From: Patella vulgata
Lineage: Eukaryota; Mollusca; Gastropoda; Patellidae
Reading direction: 5' to 3'
NCBI RefSeq assembly: GCF_932274485.2
Contig: NC_065882.2
Location: 74,798,767 to 74,862,766 of the forward strand
Length of the DNA stretch: 64,000 nucleotides
Shown here: piece by piece, positions 31,703 to 42,733 of the stretch
How the letters are laid out: the number at the start of each line of letters is the position of its first letter
How positions within the stretch are numbered: position 1 is the first letter of the stretch
Made by a program: the position numbers and the translations under genes
Notes under the pieces: model-generated
The model's database searches: none
What the model saw: the letters and a program-made list of their open reading frames with translations, nothing else
Told to the model about the DNA's origin: nothing

Positions 31703-33164
31703 TATGGCAAGCCAAAGCGGAATTAATTGCAAGGTCGTTTTTTCTGTATGGAAAGAGAAAAAATCGAGTATATAAGCATATATCAATAAAGATTTTATAC
31801 TGTTCACAGAAATATTTTAACACTACATTCTGTTTTTATAAACATTTCAACCAAATTATTTTTCACATGTTAAGACGAAAAAATTCATGTCAACACTAAA
31901 AAATTCACATGTCACATGTCAAGACGGAAAAAATCATATGGACTAAGACTAGTAATTATTTCCCCTTATTTCTGTCTGAAATTCCGCAGTTTTCTGATGT
32001 ATTATAGTGTTTGCAGAATGCCGCACAGCTCATCTGAAAATGCATAGATTTTCATATTCTTTGGCCAGGGAATTGCATATATGTTTGTTTATTAGATAAC
32101 AACAGATTTGTTTAAACTGCAGAAACATGTGAGGTATATAGGTCTAAGACTAGTAATTATTTCCCCTTATTTCATGAATGTAGTGCGAGTTATAAATAGA
32201 CAATTTTTCCCTTAATTTTTTTCTCCCCTCTTCCTGCATTTTTGGGTTGACTTTTTGGTCTAGAATTGGAGAAAAGGGATCAAATTTGCAATTTCATAGC
32301 AGTTTTGGGTAATACTGATGATATTACAGCGGAGGGATAGGGGGTGTAAAGTGTCTTTCTGCAGAGCAATCATTGTGTCGGAAGTGAGATTTTCACCCCT
32401 GTCAACTTCAAATCCGTGTAGCAAAAAATCTAAACGGTCAACCCCCTACAAAATTATGATGAGGAGATTGCCAAATGTTGTCCCCATTGTGCCTATAAAG
32501 ATTGGAACCAACGGAATGTTGAGCAAAAAGCTACAGCCTGTGATGTTACAGTCATTTAACATTGAAGTCAATGGGCAAATAATTGCTAGTCTGAGTCCAT
32601 ATATCACGAGCACGTGACCACAAAAACCGATGACGTCATCAACTTTGTGCGAAGAAAAAAATGGCGGGACCGTCAGACGATAAACAGCAAAACGCGGAAG
32701 GGATAAAAGAAAATCAACTTCATCATCTGGATGAGGTGTTCTCCGTGACATTTTTAATGCAAAAAAATCGGCCAGAAAAAATGAAAAACAACCATCTTTG
32801 TTTGCAGTGACATCATCGGTTTTTGTGGTCACGTGCTCGTGACATGTGAATTTTTTAGTGTTGACATATGAATTTTTTCGTCTTGACATGTGTATTTTTT
32901 TTGTCTTGACATATGAAAAATAATTTTGTTGAATTGTTTATAAAAACCGAATATAGTGGTAAAATATTTCCGTGAACAGTATATATAAATTGACTTGACT
33001 ATAACAAACTACAAGAACAGCAATGGAAAAAAAATAATCTTTATACGTCGTTTTGTACAGATAAAAATGCTTGGAAGATGATGAAAAAATTGTTATATAC
33101 TCGATTTTTTCTCTTTCCATGCAGAAAAACGGTCTTGCAATTAATTCCGCTTTGGCTTGCCATA
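31703..33164. mobile_element. Inverted-repeat element, 1462 bp, upstream of gene R
   Basis: Long imperfect inverted arms (about 31703-31945 and 32835-33164) start TATGGCAAGCCAAAGCGG. TTCG occurs at both edges and may be the target duplication. Sub-terminal repeats of TCTTGACATGTG with AATTTTTT runs occur in both arms. The flanks rejoin to match the region upstream of gene 2, so the empty site is known. No credible gene inside. Confidence 0.75.
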
Positions 33165-34987
33165 TTCGTGAAAAGATTGATTTCAATACATCCACTAAAA
33201 GAAAATGTATAATATGTCTATGTGGTTTATATTGTATTTCAAAATTAAGAATATGAATTAATTTTTAAACTACTATCAATTTAATAAAATTAAAGGAAAT
33301 ATAATCTAGCCATTTAGCCATGACGTTCATATCATCTTTTATTTGTACACTATTATTCATTTTGTAAATTCTAAGGAAAAACAGTGTACGTGTACTAGGT
33401 AAAAAATATCTGGTGACGGAAACACAACAGCATTTTCAACTTTCGATATTTCCTCAATCGCTTATTTATTTTTAATATGACGGAAATTGATTGCTGGTCA
33501 AATTAAACACTAGACTTTAATACGTTCATTTTAATTGCATCTACTAATCATTTGTTTAAAGAGAGTTGACCTGCGTCTGTGTCTGCAATCCAGGGCTTAT
33601 TTTAAGGTTTTATTGGCTAAGCACGGTTTCCGGTGTTTTGGGGTTCCGTGAAATACATAACCATTTTGTCCGCCCGCGATCATTAACTTTGCGCTTTTGG
33701 TATTTGAAAGTTAATGTTCAATTTTTCAGTTTTGATTATTACAAGATGACAATATCAATCAAATTTATGCCACAATCCATCTTTATGAAGACACCAAACC
33801 ATGCCACTTGAATAATTATTCAAGTCTGAATATCGAAAAAAACGACATTCGCCAATATAAAAAAACAAGGAAAAAGTGCAGTTTTAATGTGAATTCACTG
33901 CTCAGGGAAGCTCTATTATAATATCTTTAGGTTGTTTTAGAAAATCTATTCATTCGAATTATGTGTTTCGTAGACATTTGAGTAGCAGATATTGTATACA
34001 ATATCCCCTATTTGGGACTTGGGTGCCTATACCCTTTTAAAAGACTAATTCCGATGTACTCACTATTATTAGTTAAAAAGACCTATTCAGTGACTTGGAA
34101 GCATACAATTTGTAGTGTGTGCCACGCGTATTCCACTAGATTGCGATAGTTTTATGCAAAAAGGTCAAAAATGCTAACTATCAACCATACAATATGCTGC
34201 ATTACAGACTCCAGAATCCACCATCGCCTCTTTCGAATGGCTGGAAATTTGTGAATATGAAGGGTTTGTCTATATGATACACACACAGTACTCTATATCT
34301 AAGCGTTTAAAACAACTTCTAAGTCGTTATCTCCCAAATAACAAAACGTCTCAATCTGAGTGCACCAGTCCGATAGATGACCCAAAAAAACTCAGACTCT
34401 TAATGACGCATTTTCTGAGATTCAAGAGTCATACTATGGAATACATAATTATATAGTACATTAAAAATGTATTATGATAGCTGTAATATAAGAAGGATAA
34501 GTTTCATGGATATCTGGAACAATTTATGGTGGTATATACTATCTCCTTTCAAGTTAGCTTGGAAATGGCATATCTGCATTTATCGTCCCCCTGAACGACA
34601 TATTACACGTGTATTAGACGAATACTTTTCGGGCCAATGTCTGTCGTCATTTTGGATTTTAGTGGCCATATTGGATCAACCGTTTGTGAAACAAATCGGA
34701 AACCGTCCAAAATGATTCGAGAGACCAACAAAACCTATAAAATGATATATTACAGTGGTCATTTAGCCAACAATATTTGTCACGGTCAGTTTCAAAACAA
34801 ATTTTAGTCGTCATCTTGGATTTTCGGCTCTCCTGGAGTTAGTCCGTAGATTTCAGAGGTAGCAAACTACAGATATTTTCACTCTGGTCCCTTCTATCGG
34901 AAACCATCGTCAAACTTTGTTTGGTCACGGATCTGGGGGTTGTGCCCCGACTAATGGAGATGTTGAAATCAATCCACACAAAATACG
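33165..34987. other. Spacer between divergent genes R and 3
   Basis: To about 33650 it is the old upstream region of gene R. The rest is unassigned and without a convincing gene. Confidence 0.5.
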
Positions 34988-35035
34988 TCTTATCGTCACT
35001 TCTGGGTGTCGCAACAGCTGGTTATCTATATATCT
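34988..35035 (+). promoter_or_regulatory. Conserved E-box/GATA-like block, gene 3
   Basis: CAACAGCTGGTTATCTATAT with the E-box at 35015-35020, about 130 bases before the ATG, and CTTATCG a little upstream. Flanking sequence is otherwise diverged from genes 1 and 2, so this short match stands out. Confidence 0.6.
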
Positions 35036-35149
35036 GGCAAGAAATCTTTTTTTTTTCTTTTTTTTTAAAAAAATCCCCTAAATAACAGATATTTACAACC
35101 AGAGCTGACCCCGTTTACTTACGAAGCAGTCTCATCTAAGGCAGACATC

Positions 35150-38100
35150 ATGAAATTCGCTGTACTAGCCGTCGTGATTTGTGCCATGGTAGCTGTTGAT
35201 GGTAAGTTTTGGATGTTTTAATACGTGGGCCCTTGCCACCCAAATTAAGAGTAATTTAGTTAGAATCATCTGGTTTTCACTGTCCCTGGCCTTTTTGTTG
35301 CTTTTTTACGTGGTTGGCAGCCAGCACATGACAGCCATCAATATGTCTAATATGTATGATGGACATTGCAGTTGGACTGGTGAATCCTGTAACACCATTG
35401 AATACTTTGACAAGTGAAGTACTGAAATCTTTAAGCATTTAGGAATGGGCTCGAAACACCATTTTTGCCACAAAAAGTCCAATTTTGTGGGGTTGTAAGA
35501 TTTTCACAAAAATATTCGCCTTTGTCCGAAAGAGAACGTCTGGCAAAAATGAGCCATTTTGTCGTCAAAATCATTTATGCCTGGATAAGATCACTGGGAA
35601 AAATCGTCATTGTTATTTCAGTAGAATCTAGCATTTATTTTTGTAAAACTTGAAAATCGACATAAATACAATGAATGTCCTCACTATTCCTTGTTCTTTT
35701 GGCTTCCCTTTCTTTCGTTTCTTCCTCGGGTCTCGAGTTACAATTGTTCACAAGGTCTGTTCCATGCTCCGTATAGTTAATACAATCAATGTTCATTCAT
35801 GATTAAATTATATTACAGGAGCACCTAGCAAAAGGCTACTTGATTTCGGTAAGTATATCACATTTCTTCCTGTCAAAGTTGTGGGTTGGGTGACCGGTGA
35901 GTGATCTGTTATTGAGTGAGTTTCGATGTCAGGCTTGTACGTGACAGAGTAGGGTATCCTGCCTAATCTCTTTGATTTTCGCCGTGTTGTCTGGTTACCT
36001 TAATCGTAGGATCCTGTGCGTGTTTGAATGAATAAAAATAAACCATATGGGGACAAACCATCATTAAATATTCATGATTTAGAGGACGAAGGATAACAGA
36101 GTTAACAGGTTGATTATATGTGCAGCGAAGAGTTTCTAGTATGCTACTTCAAGTTTGTCGATCTCAAAATTTTGGTGGTTAACCCTATTCAAAATTTGGT
36201 GCAACGAGGTGACCATTTGTTACTCTGTCTGTAGTGAAAAGCATTCAGCCCAACGAAGATTTGGGGAAAAGATGGAGCCGCCGGGCAAAGAGACAAAAAT
36301 AACATTTGAAGACAATGGGAAAAGTAATGGTGGTCTACATCCTGTACGTTAAACCCCATATTATCTCCCTTCGCACGGTATTGAGCTATTTTCTCTAATT
36401 CACCTATCTGTGGTTGGTTGAATCTCATTATATTCTAATAATAAATGGGTTGCCCCTTTTTCCAATAATTCGCAGACAAACTTGTTTCTTTATTAACACC
36501 TTATTTTTTTAAAATTATGTGTTGATTAAATTGATTGAAAATATCTCACTCTCTCTCTCTCTCTCTCTCTCTCATACAATTTTTCCTTTGGATTTCTTGT
36601 TTTCCAGGTGGTTTAAATAACTGTCAAGTTACGGTAATGTGTTTCGTCAATCCATGTATGTTTGCTATGTGTCCTGGTAATCCTGGGGCTACCTGCAGGT
36701 AGGTGTTTAATATCTTATTTTTATATCAATACCATGCACTGGCAGGGTTAATGAAGACAGACATACACCATACTATTTGCTATGAGGGAAATTGTGCCCG
36801 GATAGCGGCACTACGGCCTACTCTTATATCGAATTACATCTGCTAAGGGATGTTTTACATGCACGCCAATGAGTACACGGGACCTCGTCCAAAATCTTCA
36901 AGATGAGACCTTTGGTTGAGGGGTAGTTTTAAGTCAATTTCTTAAACTAACTTAGTTTACGTAAACCCTAGATTTTTACAAAATATGGGCAAAAAAAAGT
37001 CGGTTTCGATTTAGCATTACGATCACCAAGCATATGCAACAGTGGTGTTTGTCTGGGTTTACTGTCTTTACAGATAAAATCTAATGTTTCAGTTTTATCG
37101 TATTGACTTTTGAATTAACAATATGGCTCTGGTACCAGTAGCAACTTTCTGTTATGGGAAATCTTCTTGTGAAACAGAGATGTTTCAAAATAGGCTTTCA
37201 CTTCTCTAAACTGGGAAAGTGTATACAGTCGTTCGGAAGGGACGAAAATTAGTAGTTGTCTGAGCAAAATTCTCTTTCCTCGTATTGCATATGTAACAAG
37301 AAATACAAACCAGTATTTTGTTAAACCCATTTCATGACATCCAATGTTTTCGAATACATGCAATTTTTCAAAGTAAAAAGCATGTATTCTCAGAATGGAC
37401 TAATAGATGAACATATCTAACTGCCTGCAAATAAAAATTATATTGTATTATATTCAATTCACGATTCCCTGGATAACTTTCTCGGTTCTAATATATATCA
37501 TGGTTATGTCCCTACAAATGGAATTATTTTACGTAATGGATAAAGTTCGACTTCGGGGTTATGCTGGTCAAAGTAAAACTCCGGTTACGAAATCCGGTGT
37601 AAAAGAAACATCGAAGCCGCGCACCGTTGTCTTTGTTTTACGGTGTGTTTCTTCACGAGGGTTGTACTCTTTTCAGCATAAATCAAAAGTGTAATATCCC
37701 TCACTCGTCACAAGCAACTGCAAAATAACGTATAATAAAGCACCAAGTACACCTCAAATGCAGTTATTTTATAGGTTAAAGAAATTCGACGATAAAGGTT
37801 TAGAAATTAAAATATGTGACCAGTGTTGTATTATTATATGGGGTGGTGTGTGGGGATGGTCTAGTGGTTTAATACGTGTGCATGAAATCACAAGGTCTGT
37901 CATTAAGTCAAGTGGCGTGGTTTCGATTTGCCGCTTGAAACTGACAAGGAGTAGGGTCGCTTGTCCAATCTCGTGGACTTTCTCCGGTTTCCTCCCACTG
38001 CTAATGACCCCTACGCACACGTGAATTAAACTTCATTTCATTTCGGCTTATGCTGTACTATCTGTCATTGAGTCAACTGGCGTGGTTTCGTTTCCATGGT

Positions 38101-38387
38101 TTTTTGTACGTGACAAGTAGTAGTTTCGCCTGTCAAACCTCGTGGGTTTTCTCCGGGTCCTTCGGTTTCCTCCCACTGCTAAAGACCATACGTGCAAGCA
38201 AATTATTGAAATAAAATTGAACCATATGTTCGTCTCGAAATGACTTAGAGTGTCGAGTGGACGTTAAACCCCTCTCTCTCTCTCTCTCTCTGTTTTATTA
38301 TAATAATGTGATTATTATTATTACAGACAAGGCTGTGCTTGTTCTGCTGTATGGACTGATACCTCTGGTAATACGATCACCTGTTGA
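35150..38387 (+). CDS. Gene 3: secreted KR-processed 8-Cys peptide, 77 aa
   Basis: Exons: 35150-35201, 35819-35848, 36608-36698 and 38327-38387 (stop TGA 38385). Exon 1 encodes MKFAVLAVVICAMVAVDG. Exon 2 is 30 nt and encodes GAPSKRLLDF, three residues shorter than in gene 2. Exon 3 encodes GGLNNCQVTVMCFVNPC and CPGNPGATC. Exon 4 encodes RQGCACSAVWTDTSGNTITC. There is one exon 3 only. A pure CT run (about 36548-36575) lies in the tract before its acceptor, where 3a would be expected. Introns match the family phases. AATAAA is at 38441-38446. The 3' intron holds a SINE-A fragment and two SINE-B copies. It is more diverged than genes A, 1, 2 and R. Confidence 0.88.
36745..36892 (-). mobile_element. 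SINE-A fragment, intron 3 of gene 3
   Basis: Body only, from TTAATGAAGACAGAC to CACGGGACCTCG. Confidence 0.7.
37850..38290 (+). mobile_element. Two SINE-B copies in intron 3 of gene 3
   Basis: Copies at 37850-38031 and 38055-38290. The TC-run tail of the second lies about 35 bases before the exon 4 acceptor and may serve as its pyrimidine tract. Confidence 0.75.
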
Positions 38388-40560
38388 AACTCCTGTTATA
38401 TGTCTTAAAATACTTACAATAATTATATATCAATGTGTGAAATAAAAATTAAAAATTAATCACTGAATTTATAATTAGTTATATGTGATTAATCCAACTA
38501 TATGTAATTGCCCCTGTTCCAATCTAAGTTTACCATTTTCCCACAATATACTCGTCATTTCACCTCACTCCTTAAATACATAATGACGTCATTTATACCA
38601 ATTATTTCACAAATACGATCAGATGGTATATAATTCCCAAAGGTGTACAAGAAATAGCACTTGTCGTCCGGTCATGAACGGAACTTGTTATTCCCTTTTA
38701 AACCAATTCAGATTGAACCATAGTCAGGAAAGTATTTATAGTTTATTGGCTTATGTCCGGTTTCTATGGAATCAGTTCATTTGGAGGTGCAGACTTGAGT
38801 AACCTAGTGTTTGAAGATCCAAGATGGCGGTCAACGAATAATTGACCTATATTCTTCCCTGTGTTGTTTCTTCAGTTTAGTGCATAAGATAAATGCAAAG
38901 TACAAAAAAATAAACGACAGCCACCATCACTAACGTACTTCTTATTCATTTTACTGACATCATTCTTGGAAATTTATTATGGCCAATTGACAATAAGGAC
39001 AAAAATGACCTTATAGGTGTTATATTTGCATTGTATCATCGATGCTTAAAGGGTGTATTGCTCTATTCTCTGGGACCTAAAAAAACATAATAATGTAATT
39101 TGACTGTACATAAAGTGATTAATGTTCAATTTTTGTGAAACAAATGTTGTAATTTCTATTCAATAATGTTCGGTGAAATAAATGAATAGCCCAACTGGAA
39201 CGACAGTCGTTTACGCCTACTTATTCAATTCTACATTTATTACTCAGAAGTTTGTGAATCAGCCATTACTAATGACTTCCGCATTGTATTGAAGGATATA
39301 TGTTTCTTTGTTCATTACAAATGGCGCCAGAAACCATAAAATACATGAATCATATACTGATTATAACATTAATGTCCATTAGTGTCATAAATACTTGATA
39401 TTAGGATACTATATTTTCACGACAAGTTAATAACATCAATATTGATTGAAATATACCATTATTGAATTCTAATTCGTGTTTGTAATTATGAAAAGAATTG
39501 AGTCAGAGGTTTAGCTCCTATAAATATGTCACTAGGTCGTGTTCTTCTTGTAAATTATAATGTAATAGTTATTGTTTTGTATAGCAACATATTTTCGTTC
39601 ACGGTAATATTCCATTCCTAAATTTGGAATATTGGCTGCGCGCAGACTGACTTTCACAATGGCGGGTCATTTCAAATGAATTTTGATTGGATTTTAGATC
39701 GCTAAATTCTACATGAAACTAGTGATGGATTATTATAAATTCCTTTTGGCGAACAAAGAAGAATCACGGCGAAAAATAGACGATAAAGACCCCAAAATAG
39801 ACTTAGAACATTACTTGTGTATTGAATCCGTCAGTAACAAAGGAGAGCACCAGCTCTCTAAGAATTCGTTACTAAAGTAATTACATATTAACCTAAGAAT
39901 TAGTCATCCAGAATGTTGAAAAATGTTGAAGGTATTATTTACTCTAGTGGTCAGTTACTTATTCCATACACAAGTGATCTGCATTCATAACTCTAGAAAT
40001 AACACAGATTATAGGATAATCTCCCCTTGTTATCGCAGCATCGGTGTCTACACTGCATACAGTATACAATTACAGAGTTAAACACGCGTAAACGTCTAAA
40101 CACCAGCTACCTCGTCCGTACTTTTAAATGCAGACACTGTACAATGAGTATACAAACTTAAACATTTGTAAAAAAAAAAAAAAAAAAAAACAGGTATCTC
40201 TTTATATCTTATTGAGTTCTAAAATTTTAATAATGATAGAAAATACAATTCACATACTTTTAAAGTCATAATTTAAAGTGGCGACTTATACGATTTCCGC
40301 ATCGTCTCCAGATAATGTCTCGGCGAATTTTAAAGCGCTTCTGATCTCAAAACAAGAATGCACCCAGGAAAAATCCAGAAGTGTTCTTTATAAGCTAATC
40401 CCCAAGATAATTGATTGCCGGCTCTACTTTATGCCATTGGCATCTTTAACAATGCCTTATTGTTTTTGTCTAGGAAGACGGTCTTGGACGTTTGACCTAC
40501 ATGTACTGAGAAAATAGTGGGTTTTATTTATAAGAGGCAATCTCCTATTAGATTGGGCTA
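38388..40560. other. Spacer between genes 3 and 4
   Basis: Poly(A) signal of gene 3, then AT-rich sequence with a poly(A) run near 40170-40192. No gene recognised. About 40745-40820 beyond it is repeated inverted at 46540-46620. Confidence 0.45.
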
Positions 40561-40697
40561 AACTATATACCGGAAAACAAACGGAAAACACCATGTCATA
40601 CTGAATATTTAGTGTGTTTTCCAGTATTTAGTGTTTTCCGGTATTCAGTATAACATGGTGTTTTCCGGTAGTTTTCCGGTGTTTACCGGTATATAGT
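40561..40697. repeat. Imperfect palindrome of ACCGGAAAAC repeats
   Basis: Arms about 40561-40609 and 40632-40697 share ACACCATGT and ACCGGTATATAGT-type blocks. It lies about 500 bases before gene 4. Confidence 0.7.
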
Positions 40698-40929
40698 ATT
40701 GCCGAAAACTATATATTCCTAGAAATACTAACAGAATTCTAACAGTTAAGATTTACTCAACTTTTAATCACTGTTAATGAGAAATATCTTTGATCCAGAA
40801 ACACAAAACTTTGCACATAGTTTCTAATTGATTGAACAATCTGTACATGTACATCATTTTCCATTGAAATCAATGATCGTATAAACATTTATTTGTCTTG
40901 TTGTCCTTGAAAGATAATTATAACGAGAA

Positions 40930-41003
40930 GACATGAAATAAAATGGGTTAAACATCCTTCTTTTCTGCACCGACTTGGCTAATAAAGACGGACCGAACGG
41001 CAT
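40930..41003 (-). mobile_element. SINE-A tail fragment before gene 4
   Basis: ATGAAATAAAATGGGTTAAA to AATAAAGACGG, about 80 bases before the E-box block. Confidence 0.55.
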
Positions 41004-41054
41004 ATTATATTTCAAAATAAATGGTTTTAATGTCCATTCAAAAAATAAATATAT

Positions 41055-41105
41055 TCTTATCTTTATTGATGTCCGTCACAACAGCTGGTTATCTATATCT
41101 TTACC
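41055..41105 (+). promoter_or_regulatory. Conserved E-box/GATA-like block, gene 4
   Basis: CAACAGCTGGTTATCTATAT with the E-box at 41082-41087, about 112-117 bases before the ATG, and CTTATCT upstream. It survives in the most divergent gene. Confidence 0.6.
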
Positions 41106-41198
41106 AAGAAAACTTTACATGAAAATAACTGTAATAGTATAGTTATAACCTGGACTGATTCAAGTCACATTAAACGAATACCATTCACGTAAGACACA

Positions 41199-42698
41199 AT
41201 GAAGGTCATTGTACTCACCCTCCTCGTATGTGCTGTATTGGCTGTGAGTGGTAAGTATTGACCCTTTTTTTATGAAATCCTCATGATTACATTACTCGTA
41301 TTGGTTCTATTAAAAAATAAATATTTCTTAAAACAAAAAAAATAATATATAGGTGCAGAATGTATTTTCTTTTGGTAAAACATATTCACCATCCTGCCCC
41401 CACCCCACCCCCGATGCATGCCATGTGTATTTGTGGTAAAATTAAAATGTATTCACCTTCCTGCCCACCCATTCGTCCAAGTGTATTTGTGGTAAAATTA
41501 AAATATATTCACCATCATGCCTACCCATTTGTCCATGTGTATTTGTAGTAAAATTAAAATACATTCATCCTGCCCACTATTCACCATCCGGTCCATCTAT
41601 CTATTCGTCCACCTATTCACCATCCTCTTCACCCATTTACTATCCCGTCCATCTATTCACCATCATGTCCACCTTTTCACCACCCTATTCACCATCCTGT
41701 CGACCTATTCACCATCCTGTCCATCTATTCACCATCCTGTCGACCTATTCACCATCCTGTCCATCTATTCACCATCCTGTCTACCTATTCACCACCCTGT
41801 TCACCAATTTACCATCCGGTCCATCTATTCATCATCCGGTCCATCTATTCATCATCCTGCTCACCAATTCATCACCATGTCCACCCTTTCACCATCCTGT
41901 CCACCTATTCACCATCCTGTCCACCACCCTGTTCACCTATTTACCATCCTGTCCATCTATTCACCATCCTGTCCACCTATTCACCATCCTGTCCATCTAT
42001 TCACCATCCTGTCGACCTATTCGCCACCCTATTCAAATATTCACCATCCTGTCGACCTATTCATCACCCTGTCCATCTATTCACCATCCTGTCCACCTAT
42101 TCGTCCATGTGTATTTTTAGGAAGGATGTTTGATAATATAATGTGTAAAGAGTTTTTCGGATGAAATATAATAATTACTAGTTACAGGAGCACCACGCAA
42201 AAGACTTTTAGAATTCCTCTCGCATCTGGGTAACGGTAAGTTCTCCATTTTTTTCTTTAAAAGATAATATTACATTTGCAAATTACACTCTTAATCTTCT
42301 AGATTATCCTGCATTGTTTGAGTCGCTTGGATGAGACGAAAAACGGAAGTCCCGCAGACACATCGGTATGCCGATGTACGGGCATTCAACTATGCACATT
42401 GTATATATGCCACATGGCCGTCTTGATTACTTGCCGCGCGGCTGATACAGAACAAAATGATATTAAACCCCATTTCATTTCATTTCGGCTTATGCTGTAC
42501 TACATAAGAACTATCTGTCATTGAGTCAACGCGTGTGGTTTCGATTCCCCGGTTGTACGTGACAAAGAGTAGTGTCGCCTGTCAAGACTCGTGGGTTTTC
42601 TCCGGGTCCTCCGGTTTCCTCCCACTGCTACAGACCCCTACGTACAAGCGAATTATTGAAATAAAATTGAACATTATGTTAGTCCCGAAATAACAGGG

Positions 42699-42733
<35 letters not shown>

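Noticed and set aside
32446-32889. Minus-strand open frame of 147 codons with a PLVPIFIGTMGT-like stretch
   Set aside because: Faintly recalls a conserved segment seen in some LINE proteins, but no other motif supports it and the opposite strand is open too. Left as part of the inverted-repeat element.
41517-42164. Open frames of 151 and 215 codons rich in HHPVHLFTILS
   Set aside because: They are translations of a 20-bp minisatellite in an intron. Three overlapping frames stay open because the unit length is not a multiple of three.
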